Shown here: in pieces, positions 45,431 to 58,551 of the stretch
How the letters are laid out: every line of letters begins with the position of its first letter
Position numbering within the stretch: position 1 is the stretch's first letter
Origin: Diphasiastrum complanatum
Taxonomy: Eukaryota > Streptophyta > Lycopodiopsida > Lycopodiales > Lycopodiaceae
Direction: 5' to 3'
Length of the DNA: 64,000 bases
Assembly (NCBI GenBank): GCA_029204225.1
Contig: CM055097.1
Coordinates: 26,009,039 to 26,073,038, forward strand
The notes under the pieces: model-generated
The model's database searches: none
What the model was told of the DNA's origin: nothing
What the model saw: only the letters and a program-made list of their open reading frames with translations
Position numbers and translations under genes: made by a program

Positions 45431-45852
45431 ATTAACCTCAATTTAAGGCTAGAATTGTGTTGCTAGTTTTTGAGACATTTATAGAGGGTTATAAAGAGGG
45501 TCCAGGTGGCCAGAGGCATTCCAGGACACTGTTAACTGAGGGTAATACCAAGACTGATGAAAAAAAGGCCCCTCGATATAACCCACGGTATAAAACAGAA
45601 TGTAAATGGATCTCACTTTTGGAATTTTTTATCTATCAATACATTGAATTCCATTTTCTATCAACTTTGGTTGCCATATGCACAAGTGAATAAAAAAATG
45701 TATGTATCACAAAAAAATGATGATCACAAATTGTGTTCTCACATGCATCAACTTCTTGTTCGATGTCAACTAGTCAATTAATAAAGTGTAGTTGCATTTG
45801 TGAGCAATATGACTAATATTACAATGAATTGAAATACATCGTACTGTCTCAC

Positions 45853-47690
45853 TCATTCATTTGGTGGTTCATCGTTATCATTTGCCGCATCATCATGCGA
45901 CAAATCCGCCAAACCAAATTAGTCTATCTCTAATTCTACCCAAGAATCTCTTATAGCCTCATCATTAATAAGCTGATCTTCAAAAGCTAATGGCGATGGT
46001 GACGGTGATTGAGATCGAGAAGCTGTGTCGTGTGTCGTCGAACCATCCGATGATGATGCATCACGCTCAACAACATCATTAGCTTGTGAAGCTTGCACAT
46101 GATCATCCTCCAAAATTGTGTCATTGCATCCGTCATCACGATCTTGTTCATGAGGAGCATCAGTTGGCAGCGCCATGTCATCCATGACATCTCTCTTCAA
46201 AAATTCTTTTACTTTGAAGAGCGACTTGAATCACGTACCACCATCTGGGATCTGAACGATCGGGGTGAAAGACCACCTGTTATTGATTGATGTTACCATA
46301 AACATTGACTCGTAGTTAGTATCCATAGCTATTTTATAGTTGCTTGTGTATTACTATACACATTATGCATTTTTTGTAGTACACTGAAAATCAATTGATT
46401 GACAACAAAAGAGCATAGACATCTTGAAGACATAGAAGAAATGTACCTGCTCACATTGTTAATGAAAAACAAATGTGTCGCTTTGATCTATCCCACTCTC
46501 ATCTTTCCTGACAGTTGCATTGGGACCATTGCAAATAACTTTGAACCATTTGACATCAACTATGAAAAAGCCAAATTGCCTAAATCCAACTTCGAGGATG
46601 TCATTGATTGTCCCACAATAATCAAGTTGAGAAGAGAGTAAATTGGTGTCTGCCGTGCTTGCTTCACTCTCTTGGGTAAAATTTGCCATGACTCTACAAT
46701 CGTATGTGTTTCTATTTTTGTCAATGCACTCCGTACGAAAGTGTTGTCCATGCATCCACAAATGCATTGTATTTTTTGTACTAAACGAAATGGAACTGAA
46801 TGTGTTAGGGATACAACAAACATATACAAAATTGCACGTATTAATAAACATGTGAATGTTGATCATCATAGCTTACATGTAAATCACATCCCCTTGCATA
46901 TTCCCGCTCTCTCTCTGTTACTTCCTGGTTGTTTGCCAAGGCTTCTCTAAGTGCATCACGCAACCAATCAAGCATCATGTCCTTGGGTAGAAGGGCGAGG
47001 TCCGGTGGGTATGGTTGTCTTCTATGCCCTCTCCTGAAAGTGACTCGAGCGGTTTGTTTATGAGCCTTGGCCTCTTCGTATAGCGAAATCCACTTTTGTA
47101 TAAATTCCTCGCTATTAAGAATGCAAAACTTATTTACCTTCTCCTTGAAGGACTCACTCATTCTCATGATCGCTCCTTTTGCTTGAGGAACCTCCCCAAC
47201 AACACGCTCATCATTTTTCTTATCCCAAAGACGAGGAATAGAAGGATTGCTATGAGCAAGGAACTCTGTGATGTAAACCATGGACTCTTGCACTAGCCAT
47301 CCTTCCGCCATGCTACCCTTAGGCCTTGCTCTTTGTATTACGAAGCCTTTCAATGTTTTCATGAATTGTTCCAAGAAAAGCATCCAACGGCTATGGACAG
47401 TGTCTGAATTAAAAAAATGAATCAATGTTAGTGAGAGAACATGGGAAATACTACAATAGCAATAGTCTAGCATGGACTAAGAATAGGTAATTGACACAAG
47501 TATATGATGTACCTGCAATGGCCACCTCATGATCATCTACCAAATGCACAATGAGATGCATTTGAATGGTGAGAACGGATGTGGGAAAGTGCTTCTTGAT
47601 CAAACACGTTGCCTTGATGAAGCTTTGTCTTGCCGCCTCAATGGATGCCAGTGGTATCTCTTTGGATGAAATGTATCTTCATAAGAAAAA
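45853..47690 (-). pseudogene. CACTA (En/Spm) TNP2 transposase, C-terminal half (arm B)
   Basis: Minus-strand exons with plausible junctions: about 47,690-47,515 (CLIKKHFPTSVLTIQ, LIVHLVDDHEVAIAG); 47,401-46,877 after ttaattcag and before gtaagc (DUF4218 core HSRWMLFLEQFMKTLKGF, QRARPKGSMAEGWL); 46,795-46,447 after cattcag and before gtacat (DUF4216: LDYCGTINDILEVGF, VDVKWFKVICNGP); and 46,276-45,853 after aataacag (SDPRWWYVIQVA, acidic tail). This copy keeps codons that are stops in arm A (Ser at the 33,928 position, Trp in RWWYV), although it has its own stop near 45,920. The N-terminal transposase domain is missing in both arms, so the truncation predates the duplication. Confidence 0.85.
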
Positions 47691-48045
47691 GAGAAACAAC
47701 AATCACACACGCACTAGTAAGATCATCATCTTGAATCACCCCAAGAAAAAATGATGTGAATTGCATGCGCATTCACTGTACCTCACCGAACCACTGATTT
47801 TACCGTACCCTTTATGTAGACTGTGCAACTGTCTGGAAGTGTTGCAAAACACTTAGTTGCTGAGGATGGCCCGAAAGACGACAGTGTCGGGTTTTTTGCT
47901 TGTGGAAATTCTTGAGTAAAAATGCAGACTATAGCGACAAATAGTTCAAATATGCAAATTGTGGGACAACACAGGTAAAATTGCAGCAGCATGAATGGAG
48001 GCAAATTAACATAGGATTTAGGAGAGTAGAGGAGATAAATCCAAC

Positions 48046-48236
48046 ACCCCTCCCCTAATCTGGATCCATGAATGCCTTGATCTTCAGACTAAGCAATGCA
48101 CAAAACTTGTTGTGTGCATTAACACTTAACGCCTTTGTAAATATGTTTGCAACCATGTCATATGTTCTACAGTACCTCCTTGTTGAGAACCTTGCCCCTT
48201 ATATAGTGATATCGGATCTCAATGTGTTTACTCAAT
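48046..48236 (-). pseudogene. Copia RNase H tail fragment (arm B)
   Basis: The minus strand reads SKHIEIRYHYIRGKVLNKEV and then, after a break, a remnant of the IFTKALSVNAHNKF region. The tract ggggaggggtgttgg follows, with the LTR starting at about 48,046 and running to lower coordinates. This is the mirror of 32,777-32,978. Confidence 0.75.
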
Positions 48237-48239
48237 ATG

Positions 48240-49127
48240 GATTCAGTATGGATTCTGTGCTTTCTATATATGAAGGAGAACTAGCTGAATCCTCTCAGCA
48301 AGTATCAAGTTCACATAGTCGTCGTCGTGTACGTATCGAGATCGTAATTTTTGACTTGCATCCCGCGTCATGTCGTCACACGTGGCAACCAACCATCGCT
48401 GCTGCTATTCACAATGAACTACCCATCCCCCAAACCACTGATGCTTCCCTTGCCTCTGCTTCCTCTCAGGGACAGTCTGTGATTATTGGAGCTGAAATTC
48501 CAATCACAGCTGCCCAGGCCGCCTCACCCCCACGAACAAAAGCAATTTCACCGGATACGCAACATTTTATGGACATGTTTGATGATTCTGACCCCCTTGG
48601 GGCCTCAGAAATTTTTTCCATGCCCCAAACTCCAGGGCCCTTTGACCTCCAATCCCCCGGAAGAGGATTCAAACAAGTCCATGATTTTGAGAATATTTTT
48701 TATGATACTTTTCAGACGGAACACCAAGATACCATAGTAGATCAGGCACCAGACACATTTCGGGTTGGGCATGCGGTCAAATCTCCTAAGAAGTTTGACG
48801 CCACGATGCCAGAGGGCTTTGAAGGAGAAGATGTCTTTGAAGAAGAAGAATTGCAAGTATCACCTCCACACCAAATAGGAATAGTACCACCAGTTCCTCT
48901 TGCTGCTACCACCTCAACCTCAGTAGATTTTGGTGATGCTCTCGGTTTAGTCTCAAACCTTGTGCAAGTGATTCAATCTATGTATGATAAGAAAAAAGAA
49001 ATGGAGCAGTGCATTTCAGATATGGGTTCTGAAAATACCCTTATCAACCATAAAATCATCCAGTTGGACAGAGAATTGAAGATCGCCAAGCAGCATGACG
49101 CACAATCTAAAGCTGAGATGAAAAAAA
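48240..49127 (+). pseudogene. Coiled-coil ORF of the unidentified LTR family, N-terminal part (arm B)
   Basis: An open frame runs to the copia insertion point. It reads YGFSMDSVLSIYEGELAESS, a Ser/Arg patch, a Pro/Thr/Ser-rich region (IPQTTDASLASASSQ), HFMDMFDDSDPLGASE, MPEGFEGEDVFEEEELQ, and a start of coiled coil (KKKEMEQCISDMGSENTL, LDRELKIAKQHDAQSKAEM). It is better preserved than the arm A copy. The frame is broken at AEMKKM by the copia LTR at 49,128 and continues at 59,312. Residues before YGFSMDS read through antisense copia tail sequence and are probably not part of the original protein. Confidence 0.6.
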
Positions 49128-49919
49128 TGTTGAAATGAAAAAATAATCCATCTTGACTTTAGGCTTGCTACAAATATTGTACCATGCAAGTATGTTGTTC
49201 ATAGATGCAAAATGCCAAGTTTGGCCTAGATAGAACTTGAGGTACATGGATATGTCACATCTAGAATGATGAGTACAACTTGCAAATAGTTTGTAGACAT
49301 AGAATTAGCAAAATTATGCTTGTAGAAACTCGTGGCAATTCACATGCATTAATTGTAAGTGATCCATAGTGACATGCAAGACATGCACAAAGTGTAATGG
49401 ACACATGCATGATGATTTGGACATTTCTAGTTAGAACTAGCACACTTGGAAAAAGTTGGTAGAGTTTTATGCATGACAAGTGACAAATGTCACATAGACT
49501 CTAGTTTTCACTTTAGATGTCATTAAATGATGGATGGATGTGGTTATACCTCGAGCTACCTCAAACTCCATAAATATGTGTAGCTCTCCTCATATTTTGT
49601 GATGAAGAACCAGAGCTTTGAGCTATCTCATGCTATTTTGGATCCACACAATTTTTGCTTGTTATCTCTCTATTTTTCTCTCTCTAACTCATATCGAGAC
49701 TAATGCTAATACACTGATATCTTGTACTTTTGCTCATTATTGATTTATTGCTATCATATTATGATGTTTAGCATGCTAGATTGTGATTTAGCCATATCTT
49801 CTGAACTAGATCTTGTTAATTAATCTAGAATCAGGTTACTGTGCTAATCACAAAGCTTAATTAGATCCACCATACTTGTGGGCATTCCCCACATGTGTGA
49901 AATCTAGAAATTTTACTTA
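49128..49919 (+). repeat. 5' LTR of the arm B copia element
   Basis: Starts tgttgaaatgaaaaaat and shares almost the whole sequence of the 3' LTR. It has about 35 bases (around 49,171-49,206) that the 3' LTR lacks. The end near ttttactta is approximate. No initiator-Met primer site follows, because other DNA abuts it. Confidence 0.8.
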
Positions 49920-52811
49920 GAATTTGCTTCAAAGAAGAACACAGATCATGCTACACAATAACACAGACATAAAACACTCTCCACACCAAGCTCACATAGC
50001 AACTGTATTTCTCAAAATGAAATTACACTGTACATATAGTTGTTCAGTCAGGAGACCCATGCATGACCCAGGTTGCCGTTGACGGGACGTGTGTCCCGTC
50101 GACTTGCCTCGTGGTGAGGCCAACTGATCCTTATCAACTGATAGGACCATAGTACAGTAACACAATGATTCTACTTTAATTCTATTCTCTCCCTTAAAGT
50201 AGAGTCTACTTTTTATACAGTCATATACATAGCTTTAAAGTCAACAAACTTTAAGTACAGAAAGCTTTGATCTAAACTTATCAAACTTTTCTCCAACAAG
50301 TGGCTTAGTGAAAATCAGCTAGTTGTTCTTCCGTACTACAATGAACAACATGAATTTCATGACTCAGTAGCCTCTCACATATAAGGTGATACTGAATCTC
50401 AATGTGTTTGGTTTTCACATGGAACACTGGATTATTTGCTAGCTGAATGCCACTCTGACTATCGCTGTGTAAAGTTGTGAGATTTTTTTGCTTCATGCCA
50501 ACTTCTTCCAAGATTTGTCTTGAACATATAGCTTCCTGTGCTGCACTACACATTGCCTTATACTCGGCTTCTGTGGTGGATAGAGCAATTGTACTTTGCT
50601 TCTTACTAGACCAGGAAAAGCAACTACCACAAACCCGGAATACATACCCTGTGGTGGATCTACGATCATCATAGTCACCTCCCCAATCCACATCCACATA
50701 GCCACACAACTCAGGTAAACCCTCATGCTTCCTATAAATCAAGCCATAATCTGAAGTGCCTTTCACATAACGCAAAATGCGTTTAGCTGCCTTCCAATGT
50801 GTTTCCATAGGTGCTGCCATAAACTGACTTATAATGCCAACAGCATAACATATATTTGGTCTAGTCGTGATAAGGTAAATCAAGCTCCCTACTAACTGCC
50901 TATACAACGTAGCATCAAATGATTGTGACTCATCAAGCATAGAAAGCTTTTTACCTGGTTCAATAGGAGTATTCACTGGTTTGCAATCCTACAACCTAAA
51001 CCTATGCAGCAACTCTTTGACATACTTCACTTGTGTTAAGCCCACTTCATGTCCTTTTTGTCACACTTCTACTCCAAGGCAATAATGCATCAGCCTGAGA
51101 TCTATCATCTCGAATTGTTCCATGAGGTCTTTCTTGATCATGTCTATCATCTCTTGATTGTTTTCCGTAATAATCAAGTCATCAACATAAAGAGCAATCA
51201 AAGCAACCATACCATCAAAGCATAAGACATATAGATTTGGATCAGAATGTGTTCTCATCATCCCCTTTGAGTGAAAGTAGGCATCAATCCTGCTATACCA
51301 CGCACATGGTGCCTGTTTAAGACCATAAAGCGCTTTCTTCAAGCGACATACTTTATTTTCCCGTCCCTTCACTAAAAAGCCTTTAGGTTGATCCATGAAC
51401 ACCTCTTCTTCTAGCTCACCATTTAGAAAAGTAGATTTCACATCCATTGATGCAAAGGCCAACCAAAATGTGAAGCTAAAGCGACAAGTAGGCGTAGAGT
51501 ATTCCACTTCAATACTGGCGCAAAGGTCTCCTCATAGTCAATGTCTTTACTTTGTGCATACCCTTTGATCGCCAATCTTGCCTTGTGCTTTGCTATACTT
51601 CCATCTACATGGTACTTAGTCCTGTATACCCATTTGCAACCAATGGGTTTTCTGCCAACTGGTGGTTCTACTAAGTCCCATGTGCTATGCTTAGCAATTG
51701 ACTCCATCTCCTCTCCCATGGCCTTGACCCAAATGTCATCATCCTTCACTTCACCATAAGTCGAAGGTTCTTTTCTTTGAATAATGCTCGATAAGAGAGC
51801 ATAATTTGCTTCATACCTTTCAGGTTGTGTCTTCTCTCTTGTTGATCTTCGTAGCTCTCCCTGGCTAGATGATCCTGGAAAGTCATCCATGTCGCGGCTC
51901 TCCAACAATCTCTCAAACCACTTAGGGAGCTTCCTGTTAGGTGATCGGCTTCTTGGTGAAAATGTATCCCACGGTACATCCTTCTCCTTGCGTTTGTCAC
52001 CTGAAACTTCAATCCTTCTTGCACTAAAAGGTTTGTCTCTACCTCTCCAACCTGTTTCTTGGGGTTGAGTAGTAGTATCTTGAGATGTATCCTCATGTTC
52101 ATCACTTGGAAGGTCAATGAATGGATCATCATGAGGAGGTATCCTCACTATATCATCTTTTCCACTGGATGTGTCTATCTTCTCAGCATCCTCGTCTTCA
52201 TACATCTTGGATTCATCAAAGATAACATCACGACTTACATGGATTTTGTTTTCCACTGGATCAAAACATCTATAGCCCTTCACAAGTTCATCATATCCTA
52301 GGAATATACAGTTGATAGCTTTCACATCAAGGTTACTTCTCTCTTCCTTAGGAATGTGTACAAAGGCCTTACATCCAAAGATTTTCAAGTGGTTCACCTT
52401 TGGCGTCTTCTTCGTGAATGCTTCCTCAGGTGTTATCTTTGGTATGGCAATGGTAGGACTTCTATTTTGAAGATAGACTGTCGTATTGCATGCTTCTGAC
52501 CAAAAATCTTTTGGTAGTTTCATCTCAGCTAGCATAGATCTAGCACTTTCCACAATCATACGATTCTTGCGCTCAGTTACACCATTGAGAGCAGGACTAT
52601 GAGCTTGCGTAAATTGTCTTTGAATCCCACATTGATCACAAAGATCATTGAAGTCAATAGACTTGTACTCACCTCCACTATATGATCTTAGGACTTTGAT
52701 CTTCCTACCTGTCTGATTTTTGACCAATGCTTTGAAGCTCTCAGCGTCGCCTTCCAAAATGCACTCAGTCGTCAACTCCCAACTACGTGCCCAATGGAAT
52801 GGTAAAATCAC
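49920..52811 (-). pseudogene. Truncated copia element nested in the arm B copia, minus strand
   Basis: Integrase second half in frame 51,950-52,811 (SYSGGEYKSIDFNDLC where SDNGGEY is usual, QAHSPALNGVTERKNR, LKIFGCKAFVHIP), the hinge, then RT start (KPIGCKWVYRTKY, AKHKARLAIKGYAQ, DYEETFAPVLK). A frameshift near 51,470 leads to 51,061-51,507 (DVKSTFLNGELEEEVFMDQP, YGLKQAPCAWYSR, LYVDDLIITENN). RNase H is in 50,305-50,976 (TRPNICYAVG, YVDVDWGGDYDDRRSTTGYV, TIALSTTEAEYKAMC, ELADFH). Gag, protease and the first half of integrase are missing. Beyond RNase H, an LTR-like stretch runs down to about 49,925. It is a different copia lineage from the intact element. Confidence 0.85.
50081..50100. repeat. 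Perfect 8-bp stem hairpin in LTR-like sequence
   Basis: The sequence gacgggacgtgtgtcccgtc forms an 8-bp GC-rich stem with a gtgt loop. It lies in the probable LTR or 3' end of the nested minus-strand copia. Confidence 0.7.
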
Positions 52812-54577
52812 TTTTGGTGCACTCCGAACACTTTCTCCGCTGCAATACTCTATTTTGCTGTACCATACTTGCAGGTACAGTCCAGGTGCCCTTCGTTTGG
52901 AGGTTATAGCCTTGCATTTGGGTCAAAACGGATAAAGGAGGTGGATTTAAGGGGTTTTTGCTTTTTGAACTATTTTTTCAGTTTGAAAAGACTTCAGGCT
53001 TCAGTGTATTTGGACCCAACTCAACTTTCAATATGAAAATTTTTATTGAAGTTGAATCCTGATTTGTCTTTCAAAGCCCTTCAGGTCCCTTCAAGGCTCT
53101 TTTAAAAACAATCCACTGGTTCTCTTGGATCCGATGGTTCAAATTCAATGCTAGAGATTCAATCTCTATCGTTGATCATGATGGACACTGATCTGATGAT
53201 CCGCGCACTGTCTTCACTCCTTGCAACTGCTGGCCCACCTTAGAACACTAAGAGGGGACTCCTCTTTCACGCGCGAACAGACCCGCGAGATCTCCTCTTC
53301 TTTCCATCTCCTTGCAAGCTATGGCTGCAGGCTATATACAGCAAGTTCACACGTGTGGGGTCCACAAAAAATGTGTGAATGATCTTGACCATGCTTTGTG
53401 AGGCACACAGAACACCTGTAGAGCATTCATGCAATCTACCAATGGATTTGAGGCTAGAGCACAATCTAGAATGCTACAGATCAAAGCAATACTAATTCCT
53501 CACAAATAGAGAGAATAATAAGCAAAAGAATGTATGAAGAAGACCTTCTACTTGAGTTAGAGAGAGAGTACCAAAACAAGCAAAATAGTATGAGATCCAA
53601 TTTTGACATTATGACATTACCAATGCTTGATTCATCATTAGATATGAATGAGAATGATATGTACATATATAGGAGAGCCAAATTTGTGGTACTCCTTGCA
53701 TTCAATGCATTCCATACATCTAATCAAGTATAAACTATTACCATATTGACACCTAACAGCTTGCATGCTGAATTTGCACCTAACTCCTACCTACTTTGCC
53801 AAATGTCAATTCTCAACTATGAACTTACAAAACTACATGCATGTGTCAAATAGACTTGCATGTCTTGCATGTAACTTCCCTAGATGACTTGGACACATGT
53901 AGAACATGTGTACTGACTTGCATGTTGCATGTAGTGATTGCATGTTGCATGCATGCACTCTAACTGATTTTGCATGTCATTTAGTTTTATGCATGTCATC
54001 AAATCTAGATCTACCTTACTCAAACTCGCCCTAATATATAAGGTCATGTGCTCAATTCACATACCTTTGATATATACAATGGAACAAAGTGAAATATGAC
54101 CATCTAGACATTGTAAATGTCATGTAGCTCGAGTTTGTACATGCTAGAGAATAATATTTACAACTTGTAAATGCACAAGCAAGATGATTTTCCACATCAA
54201 CCCCTATAGACAAGTTGGGTAGCTTTTTATTCTTCACACATCCTACACAAGAAACTGAAGATCAAGACTAAGTTTGAAGTAATTGAACACCTTTTGAGCC
54301 TTCTGAGTGTCAATAGTGTTTTCTTTTGATACATTTCACACGTGCCAAAAGTAGGATTCAAACTAGCCAAAGTGTCTCAATCCACTTTGTGTGTCTAATC
54401 TAGATAACTTGTCTTGTGGAATATTTGAGATCCATCTCAAATATAGTTGCAAGTGTTTCACATAGGAAGGTAGTACATCGTTGAAACTACCTATAGTGAA
54501 AGAGAGCAGCAACTTTAAGTCTGATTGGAACAAGCTCAAACATATTGAAGTCCAATAACTAAGAAGTCTTTATCAAA
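52812..54577. other. Non-coding stretch between nested copia and outer gag
   Basis: No gene is supported. It holds cacacgtgtgggg at 53,349 and many gcatg/catgt words at 53,840-54,000, and presumably mixes the lost 5' end of the nested element with the leader of the outer element. No primer-binding site could be found. Short frames such as 53,530-53,733 have no recognisable content. Confidence 0.45.
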
Positions 54578-57500
54578 ATGTCACCTCTGGGAGGATATCT
54601 TCTAGAAGCAAACGAAAGACTAAACACTTCTAATTACTCAATTTGGAAGTTCAAACTATTTTGATACTCCAGGATGTTATGGACATTGTGCTTGGTGTTG
54701 AGGAGGAGCCTCAAGCACAGGCTGAAATTCCTAAGTATAGGAAGAGAGCTAGAATGGCTCTACATTTCATTAAGATGAATGTATCTAATGAAATTCTGAG
54801 AGAGATAGGATCTTGCACTATAGCCAAAGAAGCTCGGGATGCACTTAAGTCCATCTATGAAGCAAAGAATACTAGAATACTCACTCTCAGGAATCAAATT
54901 TTCCAAAGTTTCCAGAGAAGTGAAGAGAGTGCATCAAACTATGTTCTAAGAGTTAAAGATTTACATAGAGAGCTTTCATGTGTTGGTATTTCTATTAATC
55001 AAGAAGAGCTAAAAGTCATTTTAAATGGCTTGAAAGATGACTATGATAATCTTGTTCAGTCTTTTGCCATTAAGGAGGAGTTGCCTAATCCAGAAACTCT
55101 CCAAGGAATTCTTATTTCTGAAGAATCTAGGCAAAGCTATAAACTGTCCAGGATGAACAAACTCGAGCATGGTGGAAGTGACAAAGCCCTCTTTTTCAAA
55201 GACAAGCATAAAGGAAGGAGTAAGAACTAGTTCTCTCAAGTATCCAACAAAGACAAAGCCAAAGATCGAGACAAAGATGGTGAAGAGGATGATTCATCTC
55301 ATCCTTCTACTTCAAAGACCAAGAAGAAGAAAGTGAAGTGTTTCTTCTGTGGCAAGAAGGGGCACTATGCCTCTAATTGCTTTAAGAAGAAAAACCAACT
55401 CAAGCATGCTAATCTCTCCAAAGAGATTGAAGAAGATTCTGTTGCAAGTGATGGAGAAGGATCACTTATGGTGTCTAGTTTTTCTTCATCACCTTTCAAG
55501 AAAGATGGAGCTTGGTACATAGATAGTGGAGCTTCTTCACATATGTGCTGTTCAAAGGAGTCTTTTGACTCAATTGTACCTTACAAAGGACTTAAGAGAT
55601 CTATTTACATTGCTAATGATCATGAGTGCTCTATAGAAGGAATTGGCAACATTCCATTGAAACTTGCTTCTTCAAAAGTTCTTGCACTTTCTAATGTTCT
55701 TTTCATTCCAAAACTTACAAAGAACTTGATTAGTGTGGGAAAGTTGCTTGATAATGGTTGTGATGTAAAGTTCAACTCCAATACTTGCTTTATCAAGAAA
55801 AATGATGAGATCCTAGCTGATGGATCTAGATGTGATGAAATTTTTAAATTGAATTCTTATGAGAATGCAAACCTTTGTAAAGTTGCTTTGTTATCTAAGG
55901 AGTTGTGGCATAGAAGATTGGGACATCCTAACTTTAAATCTATGTCTTCTATGGTCAAGAAAGTGAAGGCAATTGGTCTCCCAAAATCTCTTTCCAAAGA
56001 TTTCAAGCCTTGTGAGGCTTGTGCTATTGCAAAATCACACCAAAAGCCATATCAAAAGTATTTTATAAAGACTACTCATCCTTTGGAGCTTATACACTCA
56101 GATGTACATTTTTCTTCTTCTAAAAATATTGGTGGTGCAACATGTTTTATCACCTTTATTGATGACTTTACTAGATATACTTGGTTGTATCTACTTTCTT
56201 CAAAGGCTATGGTTTTTGATCACTTCCTAATCTTCAAAGCTTATGTTGAAAAATAGTTTTCGTTCAAAGTTAAAGCTTTAAGATGTGATGGAGGAGGTGA
56301 ATACATCTCCAACAAGTTTCATGAATACTGTGAAGGTGAAGGAATAAAGAGAGTTTTCTTGTGCTTATTCTCCATCTCAAAATGGAGTTGATGAGAGAAA
56401 AAATAGATTTTTATGTGAATGTGCTAAAGCAATTTGAGTCAAAGCTTCTTTGCCTATTGAATATTGGGGTGAAGCTATAAATTGTGCAAACTATTTGTGC
56501 AATAGATTATCTCACAATGCACTTGCTGGACAATCACCTTCTGAAGTCTTGTTTAAGAAGGAACCTTAGGTAGATCACCTTAGAGTTTTTGGTTGTGCTT
56601 GCTTTGTTCATGTGCCCTTGGAAACATGGAAAAGAGATGATCCTAACTCTATTAAAGGGATCATGGTTGGATATGCATCCAACAAGAAAGCTTACAGAAT
56701 CTATGCTCCCTCTACCTCAACTACAATTGAGAGTAGAGATGTTATATTCCATGAGGATCAAAAATACATTCTTGAGAAGGCCGAGTTCAAAGATTCTTAC
56801 AAAGATACTCCAATCACCACCCTTGAAGACTATCATGGAGAGATGGGGCCGAGAATTGAGGAGTCACCTCGAATATTTTCACCAAGGAGATCTCAAAGAG
56901 AAAGATCCGAGCCTAGGAGGCTTACCTATGAAGATAGAGGCAAGCAAGTGAAAATCAAATGCACTAATTGTGCTTATTTTATTTCTCATGAGGAGCCAAA
57001 GGATGTATATGATGCACTCAACTCGAAGGAATGGTACCTTGCCATGAAGGAGGAATATGATGCTTTGATGGCCAATAAGGCATGGGAGCTTGTGGATCTT
57101 CGATCCAACAAACACACCATTGGTTGCAAGTGGGTTTTTCGAGTTAAGTATAATCAAGATGGCACAATCAACAAGTACAAGGCTAGACTTTGTGCTAAAG
57201 GTTTTGCTCAAGTTTATAAACTTGATTACGAGGAGACTTTTGCTCCAGTTGCAAATATGGTATCAATTAGAATCATAATTTCTATTGCTTGTTCTTTCAA
57301 TTGGCAAGTTCTTCAACTAGATGTCTCTAATGCATTTCTAAATGGATATCTAGAAGAAGAGATTTATATGGATCGGCCTATTGGGTTCATCCATGACAAA
57401 GACAAAGTTTGCTTGCTCTTCAAAAGTTTATATGGACTAAAGCAAGCTCCAAGGTTGTGGTATTCTCGAACTAACACCTTTCTTGAGTCACTAGGATTTA

Positions 57501-58533
57501 ATCTTAGTAACTATGACCCTTCCTTATATGTCAAATTTTTTGATAAAGATATTGTCATCCTTCTTATTTATGTTGATGATATCATTCTAAGAAGAAGTTG
57601 TATCAAGTTAGTTGAGGAAACCAAGATTGCACTTGGAAAAGAATTCAAGATGCAAGATCTTGGAAAAATTCACTACATTCTAGGATTAGAGATTGACTTT
57701 CTTAAAGATAAAGCTTTTGTATGTCAATCCAAGTATGCTTTTTCAATGTTAAAAAAGTTCAATGTGTTAGATTGTAAGAGTATATAAACTCCTATGGAAC
57801 GAAATGTAAAAGACTCTAACAAAGGTGATGAAAGATCCTTCGTGGACATCACACTTTTTAGGAGTCTTATAGGCTCCTTAATCTAACTCACAATAACTAG
57901 ACCTGACATAAGCTTTAGTGTTCATAAGTTGAGCCAGGCTATGCAAAATCCTACTATTTATCATTGGAAAATGGCCAAGAGAGTGCTTAGATATATATCT
58001 TCAACTTTTGATTATGGTTTATTGTATAAAAGTGAAGATCTTTCTATTGTTGGTTATTCTGACTCGGATTTTGCAAGTGATAGAGCAGATTGAAAATCTA
58101 CAAGTGCTTATGTCATATATCTTGGAGGAAACTTGATATCTTGGCTTTCCAAAAAGCAAGATACTGTATCACTCTCATTATGTGAAGCTGAGTACAAGGC
58201 GCTCACTACAACAACAATGGAAGTGCTTTGGATCAAGAGGTTGCTAGTGGAGCTAAAGATAATCATGGAAGAGGATCTACCTATGATCATGTACGACAAC
58301 ATTTCAGCCCAAGCCCTTGTTAACAACCCGATATTCCATGCAAGGAGCAAGCATATAGAAGTTGCACATCACTTTGTGAGAGAGAAGCTCATCGGAGGGG
58401 AAATCTACTTGGAGCACATCGACACATAATCTTGTATTGCTGATATGCTCACCAAACCTTTGAGCAAAAGTTCCTTCATTAAGCATAGAGCCAATCTTGG
58501 AGTAATACCAAGATCAATGTTCAAGTCAATATA
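54578..58533 (+). pseudogene. Copia gag-pol of the arm B element (decayed)
   Basis: Starts with ATG at 54,578 (MSPLGGYLLEANERL, SNYSIWKFKL) and shifts frame near 54,645. Gag runs 54,643-55,230 with a stop. The knuckle C-F-F-C-G-K-K-G-H-Y-A-S-N-C and protease (WYIDSGASSHMCCS) lie in 55,333-56,256, together with pre-integrase (LWHRRLGHPNFKSMSSM, CEACAIAKSHQKPY) and the integrase start (TFIDDFTRYTWLYLL). Stops and a frameshift near 56,255-56,350 follow, then SPSQNGVDERKNRFLCE. The RT frame 56,612-57,787 has INKYKARLCAKGFAQ, VSNAFLNGYLEEEIYMDRP and LIYVDDIILRRS. RNase H (ARSKHIEVAHHFVREKL) runs to about 58,533 with further stops at 57,785, 57,885, 58,092 and 58,428. At least eight lesions are present. 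Confidence 0.9.
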
Positions 58534-58539
58534 GATTGT

Positions 58540-58551
58540 TTTTAGGAGGAG
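58540..58551 (+). promoter_or_regulatory. Polypurine tract of the arm B copia element
   Basis: The sequence tttaggaggag lies directly before the 3' LTR at 58,552. Confidence 0.7.

Noticed and set aside
48068-48235. N-terminal 55 residues of the 356-codon frame as part of the coiled-coil protein
   Set aside because: This stretch is the complement of a copia RNase H tail; the frame is open there only by chance.
53530-53733. A 67-codon frame between nested copia and outer gag
   Set aside because: Short, no homologue in the window and matched by an equally long antisense frame.
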